DNA of 64,000 nucleotides from CAVSWT01 sp963746735 (GTDB taxonomy: Bacteria; Bacteroidota; Ignavibacteria; Ignavibacteriales; Ignavibacteriaceae): contig CAVVCO010000006.1 of the NCBI GenBank assembly GCA_963746735.1, forward strand, positions 1 to 64,000. The letters run 5' to 3'. Positions within the stretch are counted from its first letter, which is position 1, and each line of letters opens with the position of its first letter. The notes beneath the pieces are model-generated. The model searched no databases, had not been told where the DNA came from, and saw only the letters and a list, made by a program, of their open reading frames with translations. The translations under genes were made by a program, and so were the position numbers. Below are positions 38,604 through 48,150 of the stretch, piece by piece.

Positions 38604-39950
38604 ATGAAAAAAATTAAAAATATCAAAATACCTAAGACATTTATTCTAGATACAAATGTTATTCTTCATGATGCAAGTTCAATACAGCAATTTCAGGAAA
38701 ACGACGTAGTGATTCCGCTTACCGTAATTGAAGAGCTGGATCATTTTAAACGCGGCAGCCAGGTAATTAATTTAAATGCACGCGAGTTTGCAAGAAAACT
38801 GGACTCACTTACTGGAAGCGCCATATTCAACGGCGGTGTATCACTTGGCAAAGGTAAAGGAAAAGTGAGAATTGCTTTGTCGAGAGGAATAAATGATGAA
38901 ATAAGAGATTTATTTAGAGAAGATTCTCCTGATCATAGAATTCTTTCTGTAGCACATGATTGGAATAAAAAAACCAAAAATGGAAGTGTCATCCTTGTTT
39001 CCAAAGATGTAAACCTTAGGATGAAAGCGAAGGCTTTAGGAATTTTAGCGGAAGATTATACAACAGACAGAATCGGAAGCATTGAAGAGCTATACAGCGG
39101 TAAGCAAGTGGTTGAAAATTTTGATGATGATTTAATTCTTAAGTTGTATCAATCACCTTATGAATCTAAAGCAAAACCGATTCTCCATAAAATTAAAGGG
39201 GAAGAAATACCGAATAAATTTTATATACTTAGAAATTCAAACCGTTCAGTGTTAGCTTATCTCGACCAAGAAAAAGAAACGATTCGTAAGGTTGATAAAA
39301 ATTTAGTTTATGGTATTAAACCGCGTAATGCTGAACAGACTTTTGCTGTTGATGCATTAACTAATATGAATATCCCGTTAGTAAGCTTAACAGGTAAAGC
39401 AGGAACCGGCAAAACTTTATTGGCTTTGGCGAGTGCATTGCACATTAAAAAAAGCTACCGTCAAATTTATATTGCACGGCCGATTGTTCCGTTAAGCAAT
39501 AAAGATATTGGATTTTTACCCGGTGATGTTCAAAGCAAGCTTGAACCTTATATGCAGCCGCTTTGGGATAATTTAAAAGTTATTCAGGACCAGTTTTCAG
39601 AAAATGATAAAAATTACACTGCAATAAATTCAATGATAAAAGAAGAGAAACTGGTTATAGAACCGCTGTCATATATTCGAGGAAGAAGCTTGCAGAGAAT
39701 TTATTTTATTGTTGATGAAGCACAGAATCTTACTCCGCATGAAATTAAGACTATTATTACGCGAGTTGGTGAGGGAACTAAAATTGTTTTCACAGGAGAC
39801 ATTTACCAAATTGACCATCCTTATCTTGATACTGAGTCAAACGGGCTTACATATTTGATTGATCATTTCAAGGGGCAAAAACTTTATGCGCATATAAATC
39901 TTGAAAAAGGGGAGAGGTCGGAATTGGCAGAACTGGCGAGTAATTTATAG
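38604..39950 (+). CDS. PhoH family ATPase with N-terminal PIN domain
   Basis: The 448-residue protein has a PIN ribonuclease-type domain (about 8-150, FILDTNVILHD, EELDHFKRG, DHRILSVAHD, VSKDVNLRMKA), then a PhoH/YlaK-type ATPase with Walker A GKAGTGKT (about 264-271), ARPIVPLSNKDIGFLPG, and Walker B YFIVDEAQN, FTGDIYQID. PIN-PhoH proteins couple RNA cleavage with an ATP-driven helicase-like domain in RNA processing or decay. It is divergent from carA. No frameshift. Confidence 0.92.
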   Translation: MKKIKNIKIPKTFILDTNVILHDASSIQQFQENDVVIPLTVIEELDHFKRGSQVINLNAREFARKLDSLTGSAIFNGGVSLGKGKGKVRIALSRGINDEIRDLFREDSPDHRILSVAHDWNKKTKNGSVILVSKDVNLRMKAKALGILAEDYTTDRIGSIEELYSGKQVVENFDDDLILKLYQSPYESKAKPILHKIKGEEIPNKFYILRNSNRSVLAYLDQEKETIRKVDKNLVYGIKPRNAEQTFAVDALTNMNIPLVSLTGKAGTGKTLLALASALHIKKSYRQIYIARPIVPLSNKDIGFLPGDVQSKLEPYMQPLWDNLKVIQDQFSENDKNYTAINSMIKEEKLVIEPLSYIRGRSLQRIYFIVDEAQNLTPHEIKTIITRVGEGTKIVFTGDIYQIDHPYLDTESNGLTYLIDHFKGQKLYAHINLEKGERSELAELASNL

Positions 39951-40008
39951 ATTGTGAGGGAAAGTATTGGCATTAATTTTCAGATATGTTAATTTTCAGA
40001 TATGTATT

Positions 40009-40549
40009 TTAACCCGGCAGCCAACCCACATGGACATTCCAAAATACAGCCTTATCAATCTTAATTTCATCATTTGTTGATTGATTTATTAAATGCAGAT
40101 TTTCAATACTAATAGTAACATAATAACTTGATTCCCAAATAGGCTCTTTAATTGGATTATCTTCCGAAACCGATAAAGATAAAGTTCCAGAAACAGCTTT
40201 GTACTTTGTAGTTGTTCCCATATTTAGAGGTGCCACATCGTTACAATAATTAAAATAAACACTGTCCGGATCATTACCGGCAATTTCTAAAACAACATGA
40301 TATATATGGATTTGAATCACTCAAATCAAAGTCTTGCTGCTTTTGCGTTAATTCAATATGTTTTGCATCGATACGGACTGTTAATGCTTTAAATTCATCT
40401 AAGAATTGATAAACAAAGATATTTCCGCATCCATAACTTTTAATAACGTTACTAGAGTTTGAAATGCCGTCTGGGTATTCATGTACTTCTAAGTAGTTTT
40501 CACAAGAAATAAATATAAATGTGAAAATTAAAATAGAAAGGTATCTCAT
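40009..40549 (-). CDS. Small lipoprotein of unknown function, one frameshift
   Basis: Joined, this is about 179 residues from ATG 40549 (MRYLSILIFTFIFISCENY). The Cys after a hydrophobic stretch makes a lipobox-like end, so it is probably a membrane lipoprotein. The remainder (VVLEIAGNDPDSVYFNY, YKAVSGTLSLSVSEDNPIKE, YYVTISIENLHL) looks like a beta-sandwich. The frame breaks within the TATATAT at about 40303-40310; deleting one base joins SNPY to YHVVLEIAG. An upstream ATG (40591) is less likely because the signal sequence would be internal. No family is recognised. Confidence 0.65.
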
Positions 40550-40649
40550 AAAAATTCTCCCACTATTAAAATATTTATGATACAAAGACAATTAAAACTT
40601 AAGCTAATTTATATTTAAACTAAATAGAAAAATCAACTTTAAAAATAAA

Positions 40650-40683
40650 AAGGCCCTTATACAATTAAGCATAAGAGCCTTAG
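40650..40683. terminator. Hairpin between two minus-strand lipoprotein genes
   Basis: AAGGCCCTTAT (40650-40660) pairs with ATAAGAGCCTT (40671-40681), one mismatch. On the minus strand it is followed by a T-rich run, so it can end the 40779-41678 transcript. Confidence 0.7.
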
Positions 40684-40778
40684 GAGAGATAACGAACAAA
40701 AATTATAACCTCACCCTAATCCTCTCTTTGAAGTAGAAGGATTTTTTGATTGCCGGAAAATTTTTATAAGAACTTTTT

Positions 40779-41678
40779 TTATTTAGAAAGTTTTACATCA
40801 AAATTATAATCGAGCGCATCAAAATCCATTTTGCCCATACCGCCGCGACCTTGCCTGCCTTCCCGTTCGCCGCCTCCACGACGGCCTCCGCCGTAGCCGC
40901 CTTCATCACCGCCAGGTCCGCCGCTAAAACCACCGCCGCCTTCAGGAGGCTCCATTCCTCCATTACCTTCGCGTCTTCCTTTAAAATTTCCGCTCGGCAT
41001 TTCTATTTTGTCTGTTTGAAAATTTATATTAACTTCATCAACGCTGTTATCAAATATTCTTTTTGTAATGTCATTATTTACTAAAGGAATTTTTAACTCA
41101 TAAACCAATTGTTCATTTTGATAGCCAAGCTTGCCGATAAAATCAGGACCTTCATCTGCTTTGTTTGTATATAGCGGGAGATTGTCGGGAGTAATTATTT
41201 GAAGGTCCCTTAATCTTGAAATTAAAAATTGAAATCTTTCTTCTCTTCGCTGCCGCTGCTGGTTATTTTCTCCATCTTGTGCATCAACTTCGGGAGGCCT
41301 CATGCCTTCATCATTGGAAAAATTTTTCATATCTGGTATTATATCTCCTTCAGGTTTCATTGGAAATTTTATACCGATTTCATCTTTGTCAGTTTTAAAC
41401 CATACAGTTAAACCGGATAAAATTTTTCTAATTTTCATTCTATCGGAAGTAACAATGCATAAATAAAGATTGTCTTTATCGTTTCTAAAACCAAAACCAA
41501 TGTTTTCGTTTTTAATAAAACTTAAGCTGCCCCAGTCTTTTTGATTTCCATCAACAACAATCTGCTTGTCATTTGAAAGGCTTTGAATATCAATTGCACT
41601 TGAACATCCATTTATTAAAGGAATAAAAAATATTCCTAAAATTAATCCTCCAATAGCTTTAATTAGTTTTTTGTTCAT
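40779..41678 (-). CDS. Lipoprotein with DOMON/CBM9-like domain and Gly-rich tail
   Basis: The 299-residue protein has a lipobox (IPLINGCSS, Cys about 25). A beta-sandwich segment (about 40-210) follows, beginning IVVDGNQKDWGSL with FGFRNDKDNLYLCIVTSD, the usual opening of DOMON/CBM9-like domains that bind sugars or redox cofactors. Residues about 235-285 are nearly all Gly, Arg, Glu and Pro (GGGGFSGGPGGDEGGYGGG), a low-complexity tail that also raises local GC well above its neighbours. The C-terminus is MDFDALDYNFDVKLSK. Function is unknown. The 414 bp upstream (41679-42092) show no gene. Confidence 0.72.
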   Translation of the reverse strand: MNKKLIKAIGGLILGIFFIPLINGCSSAIDIQSLSNDKQIVVDGNQKDWGSLSFIKNENIGFGFRNDKDNLYLCIVTSDRMKIRKILSGLTVWFKTDKDEIGIKFPMKPEGDIIPDMKNFSNDEGMRPPEVDAQDGENNQQRQRREERFQFLISRLRDLQIITPDNLPLYTNKADEGPDFIGKLGYQNEQLVYELKIPLVNNDITKRIFDNSVDEVNINFQTDKIEMPSGNFKGRREGNGGMEPPEGGGGFSGGPGGDEGGYGGGRRGGGEREGRQGRGGMGKMDFDALDYNFDVKLSK

Positions 41679-42092
41679 ATATCTATCCTTTATAAATCTT
41701 ATACTATTTATTTAATTACTGTTGCTAAATTATAAATATTAAATTTGCTTTAAGTGTCTGTAGTTGTTCCTCTTTCTTTGGAGATTTCGATATTAATAAG
41801 CATAATATCCAGATATTAAAGTTTTATCTGCGATGAATCTACTGCTTGCCCTGAAAGTGAATAAGTCTGTGAAAATATGTTTATGCTTAGCGTTAAATTT
41901 ACAAATTGTAAAATAGAATTTTCTCTAATTGCGCAAATTTATTTGTACATATTAGTCAATTATTCTTTATTCAAGGTTTAAAGGAAACAGAATAATGATT
42001 ATTGATATATTTATCTCCTAAAATAAACCAAAAATTTCCTTTTGTAGGTATCATTTATCATTATTAAATTAACAACAAAAAAAGGAAACTAA

Positions 42093-42935
42093 ATGAAAAT
42101 TTATACTAATGTAATAGTCTTAATTATAAGCATTGTATTTTTTTCAGGCTGCTTACAGGTAAATACAAACATTAAAGTTAATCCCGATGGATCGGGAACA
42201 ATTGAAGAAACCGTTATGATGAGCAACGAAGTTATTAAGATGTTTAAACAATTTGCCAGTTCTTTCAGTGAAGACTCAAGTAAGACTGAAGATTTTGAAA
42301 TGTTTAAAGAAGAAGATGCAAGAAAAAGAGCTTCGGATTACGGCGAAGGCGTTGAGTATGTTTCCGGAGAGCATGTAAATTCAGACACACAGGAAGGATT
42401 CAAAGCAATATACAGTTTCAAAGATTTAAACCTTTTAAAGATAAATCAAAATCCCAATAGCAAATTATCCATGGATGAACTAAAAGGTGAAGGAATAGAT
42501 CAAGACACTGTTGATGTAAAAGAAGAATATGTTAACTTCCAGTTTATTAAAGGGAGCCCTTCAGAAATAATTGTTCATTTCTCACAGCCGAAAGAAAAAA
42601 AAGATAACAAGTTTGATAATGAAGAATCTGAAAGCGATACGGCTTCACAAAACATGGCTGAAATGGGACAGCTAAAGCAAATATTAAAAGATTTGAAAAT
42701 GACTCTTTCATTAGAATTGAATGGAAAAATAGAAGAGACAAATGCAACTTATGTTGACAATTCAAAAATCACACTTTTTGAAATTGATTTTGGAAAACTT
42801 ATTGATGATCCGGAAAAGTTCAAAGAATTTACAAAAATTCACCCAAACAGCCTGGATGAGTTGAAGGAAATTGTAAAAGGAATTCCAGGGATAAAAATCG
42901 AAATGAGTGAACCAATGATGGTTAAGTTTGATTAG
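42093..42935 (+). CDS. LppM-like lipoprotein of unknown function
   Basis: The 280-residue protein has a lipobox (IVFFSGCLQV, Cys about 20) and begins its mature part VNTNIKVNPDGSGTIEETV, the pattern of LppM/DUF3153-type envelope proteins that report on a linear accumulation of 'DGSG' turns. The middle has an acidic, Ser/Asp-rich linker (about 165-185), and the C-terminus ends KGIPGIKIEMSEPMMVKFD. A GGAAAC ribosome site precedes the ATG by 6 bp. It is monocistronic with its own terminator. Confidence 0.7.
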   Translation: MKIYTNVIVLIISIVFFSGCLQVNTNIKVNPDGSGTIEETVMMSNEVIKMFKQFASSFSEDSSKTEDFEMFKEEDARKRASDYGEGVEYVSGEHVNSDTQEGFKAIYSFKDLNLLKINQNPNSKLSMDELKGEGIDQDTVDVKEEYVNFQFIKGSPSEIIVHFSQPKEKKDNKFDNEESESDTASQNMAEMGQLKQILKDLKMTLSLELNGKIEETNATYVDNSKITLFEIDFGKLIDDPEKFKEFTKIHPNSLDELKEIVKGIPGIKIEMSEPMMVKFD

Positions 42936-42961
42936 TCTTTCTGAAATAACTAAAAAATTAA

Positions 42962-42992
42962 AACCCAATTTCTAAATGAAGTTGGGTTTTTT
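42962..42992 (+). terminator. Terminator, copy 1 of a repeated hairpin
   Basis: AACCCAATTTC / GAAGTTGGGTT with a TAAAT loop, followed by TTTT, lies 27 bp after the 42935 stop. Near-identical copies occur at 44351 and (left arm lost) 44510. The rest of 42993-43242 holds nothing I can support. Confidence 0.85.
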
Positions 42993-43242
42993 GTTTTAAA
43001 ATAATTAATGCCGATAAATTCCAAATTCATAAATAATTTTCTATTACTGATTAAAATTAAACATAAGTTAAAAGGTGAGACAATTTTTAATTTTTAAAGC
43101 CGGAAGTAAGAAAGAAGTCATAGTCCAATAATTTCTCACATAATAATAAAATCATATATCACTTTAAAGTTATTTAAAAAAAACGATAATAATAAAAGGT
43201 ATCTAGATGATAATTGATTTAAAATAATTTAAAGGTAATAAT

Positions 43243-44322
43243 ATGAATAAGTCTTTGCTACTGTTTTCACAAATCTTTTTTTTCACTTCAGTTTTACTTT
43301 TTCCTCAATCTGGAACATTTGATTTTTTTACAGGAGCAACTCAGGATGGGCAATCAATTTCCGAGATTGTAAGTGGAGTTACATTAACAGTATATAGCGA
43401 TCATTCCACAACACCTTATCCAAGCATTACTTTGGCTGATTGGTCATCATTTCCTCCTTTCGATGCTAGTGTTGGAACCATGAATGGCCAAGCAAAGCCA
43501 TCACTTACTTTTACGTTTAGTCAACCAGTGAACATTACAACATTTTTAATTTCAGATTTTTATGGCTCAACTAATCCGCATCTTTTATTTACTCCAAATA
43601 CAGGGTCTTCATATAATATCACAATTGATGGATATAACGGATCAACTGTTACATTAAATTTTATTCAGATTACTTCTTTTGTTATAACAAACTATGATGG
43701 GGGAAATATTGATCTTGGGTTTGATAATTTAGTAATGGATCAAAACTTACCGGTTGAGTTAACTTCCTTTAATGCAACCGTTTCAAATAATAATATTAAA
43801 CTTAGCTGGCAGACTGCGACTGAGATAAAAAATTATGGATTTGAGATTGAAAGAGAAAAGCTTACGTCAAATTCAACATCCGGTGTATGGCAGAAAATTG
43901 GCTTTGTAAATGGAAATGGGAATAGTAATTCAATAAAGAATTATTCGTTTATAGACAATGGTCTCAGTGATGGCAAATATTCATATAGATTAAAACAGAT
44001 TGATAATGACGGCAATTTCGAATACTCTAAAAAAGTAGAAATATCTGTAACACAAGCTAATAAATTTAAATTGGACCAAAATTATCCGAATCCTTTTAAT
44101 CCAAGTACGAAGATTAAATATTCGCTGCAAAATGCTTCCAATGTTACTCTGACTGTATATGATATTCTTGGAAATAAAGTACAAGTACTAGTAAACGCAA
44201 ACCAGGAAGCCGGTTATCATGAAACTCAGTTTGATGGCAAAGATCTATCAAGCGGGGTTTATATTTATGAATTGAAAGCTGGGAATTTTATTTCATCACA
44301 AAAAATGATTTTAGCTAAGTAA
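43243..44322 (+). CDS. Secreted protein with T9SS type A sorting domain
   Basis: The 359-residue protein has a signal peptide (1-22, VLLFPQ). A beta-rich domain (about 25-170) follows with DGQSISEIVSGVTLTVYS and GFDNLVMDQNLPVELTSFNA, then a fibronectin-like segment (NIKLSWQTATEIKNYGFEIERE, YSYRLKQIDNDGNFEYS). The C-terminal type A sorting domain (about 275-359) carries KLDQNYPNPFNPSTKI, VYDILGNKVQVLV, LSSGVYIYEL and a final MILAK. It should be exported through the type IX system; no T9SS machinery gene is in this window. Biological role is unknown. Confidence 0.9.
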   Translation: MNKSLLLFSQIFFFTSVLLFPQSGTFDFFTGATQDGQSISEIVSGVTLTVYSDHSTTPYPSITLADWSSFPPFDASVGTMNGQAKPSLTFTFSQPVNITTFLISDFYGSTNPHLLFTPNTGSSYNITIDGYNGSTVTLNFIQITSFVITNYDGGNIDLGFDNLVMDQNLPVELTSFNATVSNNNIKLSWQTATEIKNYGFEIEREKLTSNSTSGVWQKIGFVNGNGNSNSIKNYSFIDNGLSDGKYSYRLKQIDNDGNFEYSKKVEISVTQANKFKLDQNYPNPFNPSTKIKYSLQNASNVTLTVYDILGNKVQVLVNANQEAGYHETQFDGKDLSSGVYIYELKAGNFISSQKMILAK

Positions 44323-44350
44323 CAAAAATTATCATAATTGTTAATCTTAA

Positions 44351-44382
44351 AACCCAATTTCTTAAATGAAGTTGGGTTTTTT
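44351..44382 (+). terminator. Terminator, copy 2 of a repeated hairpin
   Basis: AACCCAATTTC / GAAGTTGGGTT with a TTAAAT loop and TTTTTT, 28 bp after the 44322 stop. It differs from the 42962 copy by one loop base. Confidence 0.85.
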
Positions 44383-44405
44383 GTTTTTAATTTTTAAGTA
44401 TTAAA

Positions 44406-44535
44406 AACCCTCAAGGTTTTAATACAAACATTTTTTGAAATAACATTGGGAAATTAGTTAAACTTACTTTTTTAAATATTAACCTTGAGGGTTAGCTCAA
44501 CGCGACCTTAATTTCTAAATGAAGTTGGGTTTTTA
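44406..44535. repeat. Inverted repeat AACCCTCAAGGTT pair and a third, damaged terminator copy
   Basis: AACCCTCAAGGTT (44406-44418) and AACCTTGAGGGTT (44481-44493) are exact inverted repeats 62 bp apart, a MITE-like arrangement. Right after, 44510-44535 repeats the terminator right arm (TTTCTAAATGAAGTTGGGTT) but its left arm has been replaced, as if an insertion split or rearranged a duplicated copy. Confidence 0.6.
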
Positions 44536-44611
44536 TTTTTAAATAGACAAAAATAAATAGTCCAAATTAATCATGGATTATTATTATTTTTGAATCAAAA
44601 AAAATGAAATT

Positions 44612-45121
44612 ATGAAAATTTACGAGTATCCTTTTTTCTTTAAATTTATTTACCGCTACGGAAATATTCCCGTTACTCTGATTCTTTTATTCTATTTAAT
44701 TCCTGCAGTGATCAATATAGACAAAAATATTTTTTATGTAATACCGTTAATAATCACTCTTGTTTTAATCTACCTGATAAATAAAATGTACCTTGATCTT
44801 TACAAAATTCTACCTTATAAAATTGAAACAGATGATGAAAAAATGATATGCACCGATTTTTTATTTTCTAAAAAAAAGGTTACTGTACAATTTAAAGATA
44901 TTACTTCCTTAACCGGTGGAATATTTGACGGGAGGCTGCAGGGAATAATGAAAATTTTTGATAAGAGAAATCAAATGACTTTGGGATTTTATAATAAATT
45001 AAAAAACGCCAAGAATCTTGAAGTATTGATTCTTAGTAAAGTAAATAGGGAAATTTATGATGAAGTTGTGGATAGAGTTGGTTTAATAACTAAAAAGAAA
45101 AAGGATTCAAAGGAAAGATGA
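44612..45121 (+). CDS. Small membrane protein with PH-like cytoplasmic domain
   Basis: The 169-residue protein has two adjacent transmembrane helices (about 18-35 and 43-62) joined by a short turn. A soluble tail of about 100 residues follows (ETDDEKMICTDFLFSKKKVTVQFKDITSLTGGIFDGRLQGIMKIF) that looks like a bacterial PH-like fold, and it ends in a Lys-rich segment. No family assignment beyond this shape. It lies 10 bp before mnmA and is probably co-transcribed with it. Confidence 0.65.
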   Translation: MKIYEYPFFFKFIYRYGNIPVTLILLFYLIPAVINIDKNIFYVIPLIITLVLIYLINKMYLDLYKILPYKIETDDEKMICTDFLFSKKKVTVQFKDITSLTGGIFDGRLQGIMKIFDKRNQMTLGFYNKLKNAKNLEVLILSKVNREIYDEVVDRVGLITKKKKDSKER

Positions 45122-45131
45122 AATATTTGTT

Positions 45132-46181
45132 ATGAAGATAGCAGTTTTATTATCCGGCGGAGTTGATAGTTCTGTTGCATTAAAATTATTAAAAGAACAG
45201 GGTCACGATTTAACAGCATTTTATTTAAAAATTTGGCTGCAGGATGAATTTTCATTTTTAGGCGAATGTCCCTGGGAAGAAGATTTGAAATATGTCCACA
45301 GTGTTTGTGAGCAGGAAAATATTCCCCTAGAAATATTACCCCTTCAAAATGAATACTGGGATTCGGTTGTTACTTATACTATAAACGAAATTAAAGAAGG
45401 AAGAACTCCCAACCCGGATATTTACTGCAACAGCTTAATCAAGTTTGGGCAATTTTATGATAAGATTGACAACTCATTTGAAAAAGTTGCCAGCGGCCAT
45501 TATGCCAAAGTTGAAATGCAAAACGGCAAGTTCATTCTTAAAAGATCTCCAGATCCTATAAAAGACCAAACTTATTTTCTTGCCTACTTAACACAACAGC
45601 AACTGTCACGTGCATTGTTTCCTTTGGGGGATTATGATAAAAAACAAATTAGAAAATTCGCTGAGGATTTTCATCTTCCCAACAAAAATAGGAAAGACAG
45701 TCAGGGTATTTGTTTTCTTGGACAAATTAAATTTGGTGATTTTATAAAGCATCATCTTGGCGAACTTAAAGGTGAAATAATAGATGTTGATTCCGGGAAA
45801 ATAATGGGTGAACACGATGGCTATTATTATTATACGATTGGGCAGAGGTCTGGATTAAGATTAGGCGGAGGGCCCTGGTATGTTGTAAAAAAAGATGTGA
45901 GGGAAAATATTATTTATATCTCACGCGAAAACAAATCTAAAAGAGAGCGCGATGAATTTTCGGTAGTTAATATTAATTGGATAACCGGCGAAAGAACTAT
46001 TGAAGAAAATTTAAAAGTAAAAATCAGGCATGGTGCAAATTTTTATAATTGTCATGTAACTTTGAATGGTGAAAATTCTGCAAATGTAAAATTAGATAAA
46101 GCAGATCAAGGAATTGCGGCAGGACAATTTGCAGTTTTTTATTGCGATGGAATTTGTTTAGGCGGAGGTGTAATCAATTAA
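45132..46181 (+). CDS. mnmA: tRNA-specific 2-thiouridylase MnmA
   Basis: The 349-residue enzyme has the PP-loop AVLLSGGVDSSVAL at the start, the catalytic Cys in NPDIYCNSLIKFG (about 102), the second Cys in DSQGICFLGQ (about 197), and the C-terminal domain with YYYTIGQRSGLRLGG and a small beta barrel. It inserts sulfur at U34 of tRNA-Lys, -Glu and -Gln using ATP and an activated sulfur donor. It belongs to the shorter MnmA branch with CPWEEDLKYV after the ATP site. Complete. Confidence 0.94.
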   Translation: MKIAVLLSGGVDSSVALKLLKEQGHDLTAFYLKIWLQDEFSFLGECPWEEDLKYVHSVCEQENIPLEILPLQNEYWDSVVTYTINEIKEGRTPNPDIYCNSLIKFGQFYDKIDNSFEKVASGHYAKVEMQNGKFILKRSPDPIKDQTYFLAYLTQQQLSRALFPLGDYDKKQIRKFAEDFHLPNKNRKDSQGICFLGQIKFGDFIKHHLGELKGEIIDVDSGKIMGEHDGYYYYTIGQRSGLRLGGGPWYVVKKDVRENIIYISRENKSKRERDEFSVVNINWITGERTIEENLKVKIRHGANFYNCHVTLNGENSANVKLDKADQGIAAGQFAVFYCDGICLGGGVIN

Positions 46182-46560
46182 AAATTAATTTACGGTAATT
46201 ATATTTTAAACTTCAAATAACTTTTTCTCATTCCGAATTACTCTCCTTTCTTTTCCCTCAATTAAAGTAATCTTAATTTTTTAATAATTAAAAAAATGAT
46301 CATTAAGGTTCAGCCCGCAGTTAAATCGAATTTAGATAGAAAAACTATTAAAAATCTTTAGTTTAATTCCGAAAAATTGTTTTTTCAGATTATTAATAAT
46401 GCAATTTTAATTATTTAAATGAATAGACTATCAAATTAAATTAAATAAGCTTATATTTAAGTCCTATTATAGGGGCTTTCTGGGAGGTAAAAATTAGGAA
46501 TATATTTCCTTTTATGTTGATAATTCAGCATAAAAGCATTTTTACGATAGGGCAATAAAA
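46182..46560. other. Gene-free stretch between mnmA and the histidine kinase
   Basis: These 379 bp are AT-rich with no ORF of note. A stem-loop TTTTATGTTGA...TCAGCATAAAA (46513-46538) lies 22 bp before the kinase start and could affect its translation. No terminator with a T-run is evident after mnmA. Confidence 0.4.
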
Positions 46561-48102
46561 ATGAGTGAAAAAAAAGATACCTCTCTTCATTCGAATCGTT
46601 CTATAGAAGAACTTCAAAAAGAGATTAAAGAACTAAATCAAAAATTCAATTCTTATTATAATCTGTTTAATTCTGTTAATGAAGCAGTATACATTCAAGA
46701 TGCTGACGGCATTTTTTTGGATGTTAATCAAGCAGCAGCTGATTTATACGAATTATCAAAGGAAGAGATGATTGGTTTAACTCCGATAGCGCTTTCAGCT
46801 CCTGGTAAAAATGATATGGAAGAATTACAAACAAAAATAAAAAAAGCATATAATGGAGAAATCCAGAGTTTTGAATTCTGGGGAAAAAGTAAAAGAGGAA
46901 AAATATTTCCTAAAGAAGTAATACTTAAGCAAGGAACTTTTCATGGAAAGAAGGTTATAATTGCAGAAGCTAGAGATATAACGAAATTTAAAAGAATGGA
47001 ACATACTTCGGAAGAAAGCTTAAGTAAATACAAAGCTTTATTTGATCTATCGAATAATGCAATTATTATTTTTTCTCTTAAAGGTGAAGTTGTTGATTGC
47101 AATGTAGTTGCTAAAAATTTATTTGGATGCAGCTCAGTCGAAATGAAAAATATTAACATTAAAGATTTAATTCCTGGAGAACTATTAAAATCATTCATGA
47201 CTATTACTGATAATTCTAAACATTCTTCAAACGAGTCGATAGAGTATATTGCAAAGAAAAAAGATGGAACTGAATTCCCGGTTGAAATAACTACCAAATA
47301 CTTTTATGAAGGGGACGTTAAAAGATTTCTTGTATTTTTAAGGGATATTACCAGTAGGAAGAGTATTGAGGAGAAATTAAATTCAATTGCTTCTGAATTG
47401 GCTGAAACTAATGCTATGAAAGATAAATTCTTTTCTATTATTTCTCATGACATGCGGACTCCTTTCCACGGTTTATTAGGCTTTTCGGATTATTTAATGA
47501 CAGATCTTGATTCTTTATCTAAAGAAGATATTAGGCAAATTTGTTCCAGCATAAATAGTTCTGCTAAAGGGTTATTCAATTACTTTGATAATCTGCTTGC
47601 CTGGTCTAATGTGCAAAGCGGCAGATTAAAATTTAAAAATACTAGTATCAAAATATCCGAAATTATAAACAGAGCAATCAATATTATTAATGTAAATGCT
47701 AATACAAAAGAAATTAAAATTAATGCCGAAATGGATGAAAGCCTTTATGTTTATTCAGATGAAAACATGTTAAGTTCTGTGGTTCAAAATTTAATATCAA
47801 ATGCCGTGAAGTTTACAAAAATAGGGGGCAATGTATTAATTAAAACTATCAGTAAAAATGATTATGTGGAAGTTTCTATATTAGATACCGGTGTTGGAAT
47901 GAATGAAGAGAAATTAAAAAATCTATTCAAAATTGATCATGCATCAAGTTCCAAAGGAACATCTAATGAAAAAGGGACAGGTTTAGGCCTGATCATAGCA
48001 AAAGAGCTCATTGAAAAACAAGGCGGAAGTTTAGATGTTAAAAGTGAAGTTGGGAAAGGAAGTGAATTCAAATTTACTTTGCCTAAAGGTGGAACCTATT
48101 GA
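46561..48102 (+). CDS. PAS-domain sensor histidine kinase
   Basis: The 513-residue protein has two PAS domains (about 30-145 and 155-275; each begins YNLFNSVNEAVYIQD or YKALFDLSNNAIIIFS and ends near a DIT motif). HisKA has the phospho-acceptor in FSIISHDMRTPFHG (about 297). The HATPase region has N-box NLISNAVKFT, G1 DTGVGM and G2 GTGLGL. No transmembrane helix is seen, so it is probably cytosolic and senses a small ligand or redox state. No response regulator lies beside it, so it is an orphan kinase here. Complete. Confidence 0.93.
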   Translation: MSEKKDTSLHSNRSIEELQKEIKELNQKFNSYYNLFNSVNEAVYIQDADGIFLDVNQAAADLYELSKEEMIGLTPIALSAPGKNDMEELQTKIKKAYNGEIQSFEFWGKSKRGKIFPKEVILKQGTFHGKKVIIAEARDITKFKRMEHTSEESLSKYKALFDLSNNAIIIFSLKGEVVDCNVVAKNLFGCSSVEMKNINIKDLIPGELLKSFMTITDNSKHSSNESIEYIAKKKDGTEFPVEITTKYFYEGDVKRFLVFLRDITSRKSIEEKLNSIASELAETNAMKDKFFSIISHDMRTPFHGLLGFSDYLMTDLDSLSKEDIRQICSSINSSAKGLFNYFDNLLAWSNVQSGRLKFKNTSIKISEIINRAINIINVNANTKEIKINAEMDESLYVYSDENMLSSVVQNLISNAVKFTKIGGNVLIKTISKNDYVEVSILDTGVGMNEEKLKNLFKIDHASSSKGTSNEKGTGLGLIIAKELIEKQGGSLDVKSEVGKGSEFKFTLPKGGTY

Positions 48103-48150
48103 ATAATTAGATTTTGAGCTTACTTTGAAATAGATTAAAAATTGCTGAAG

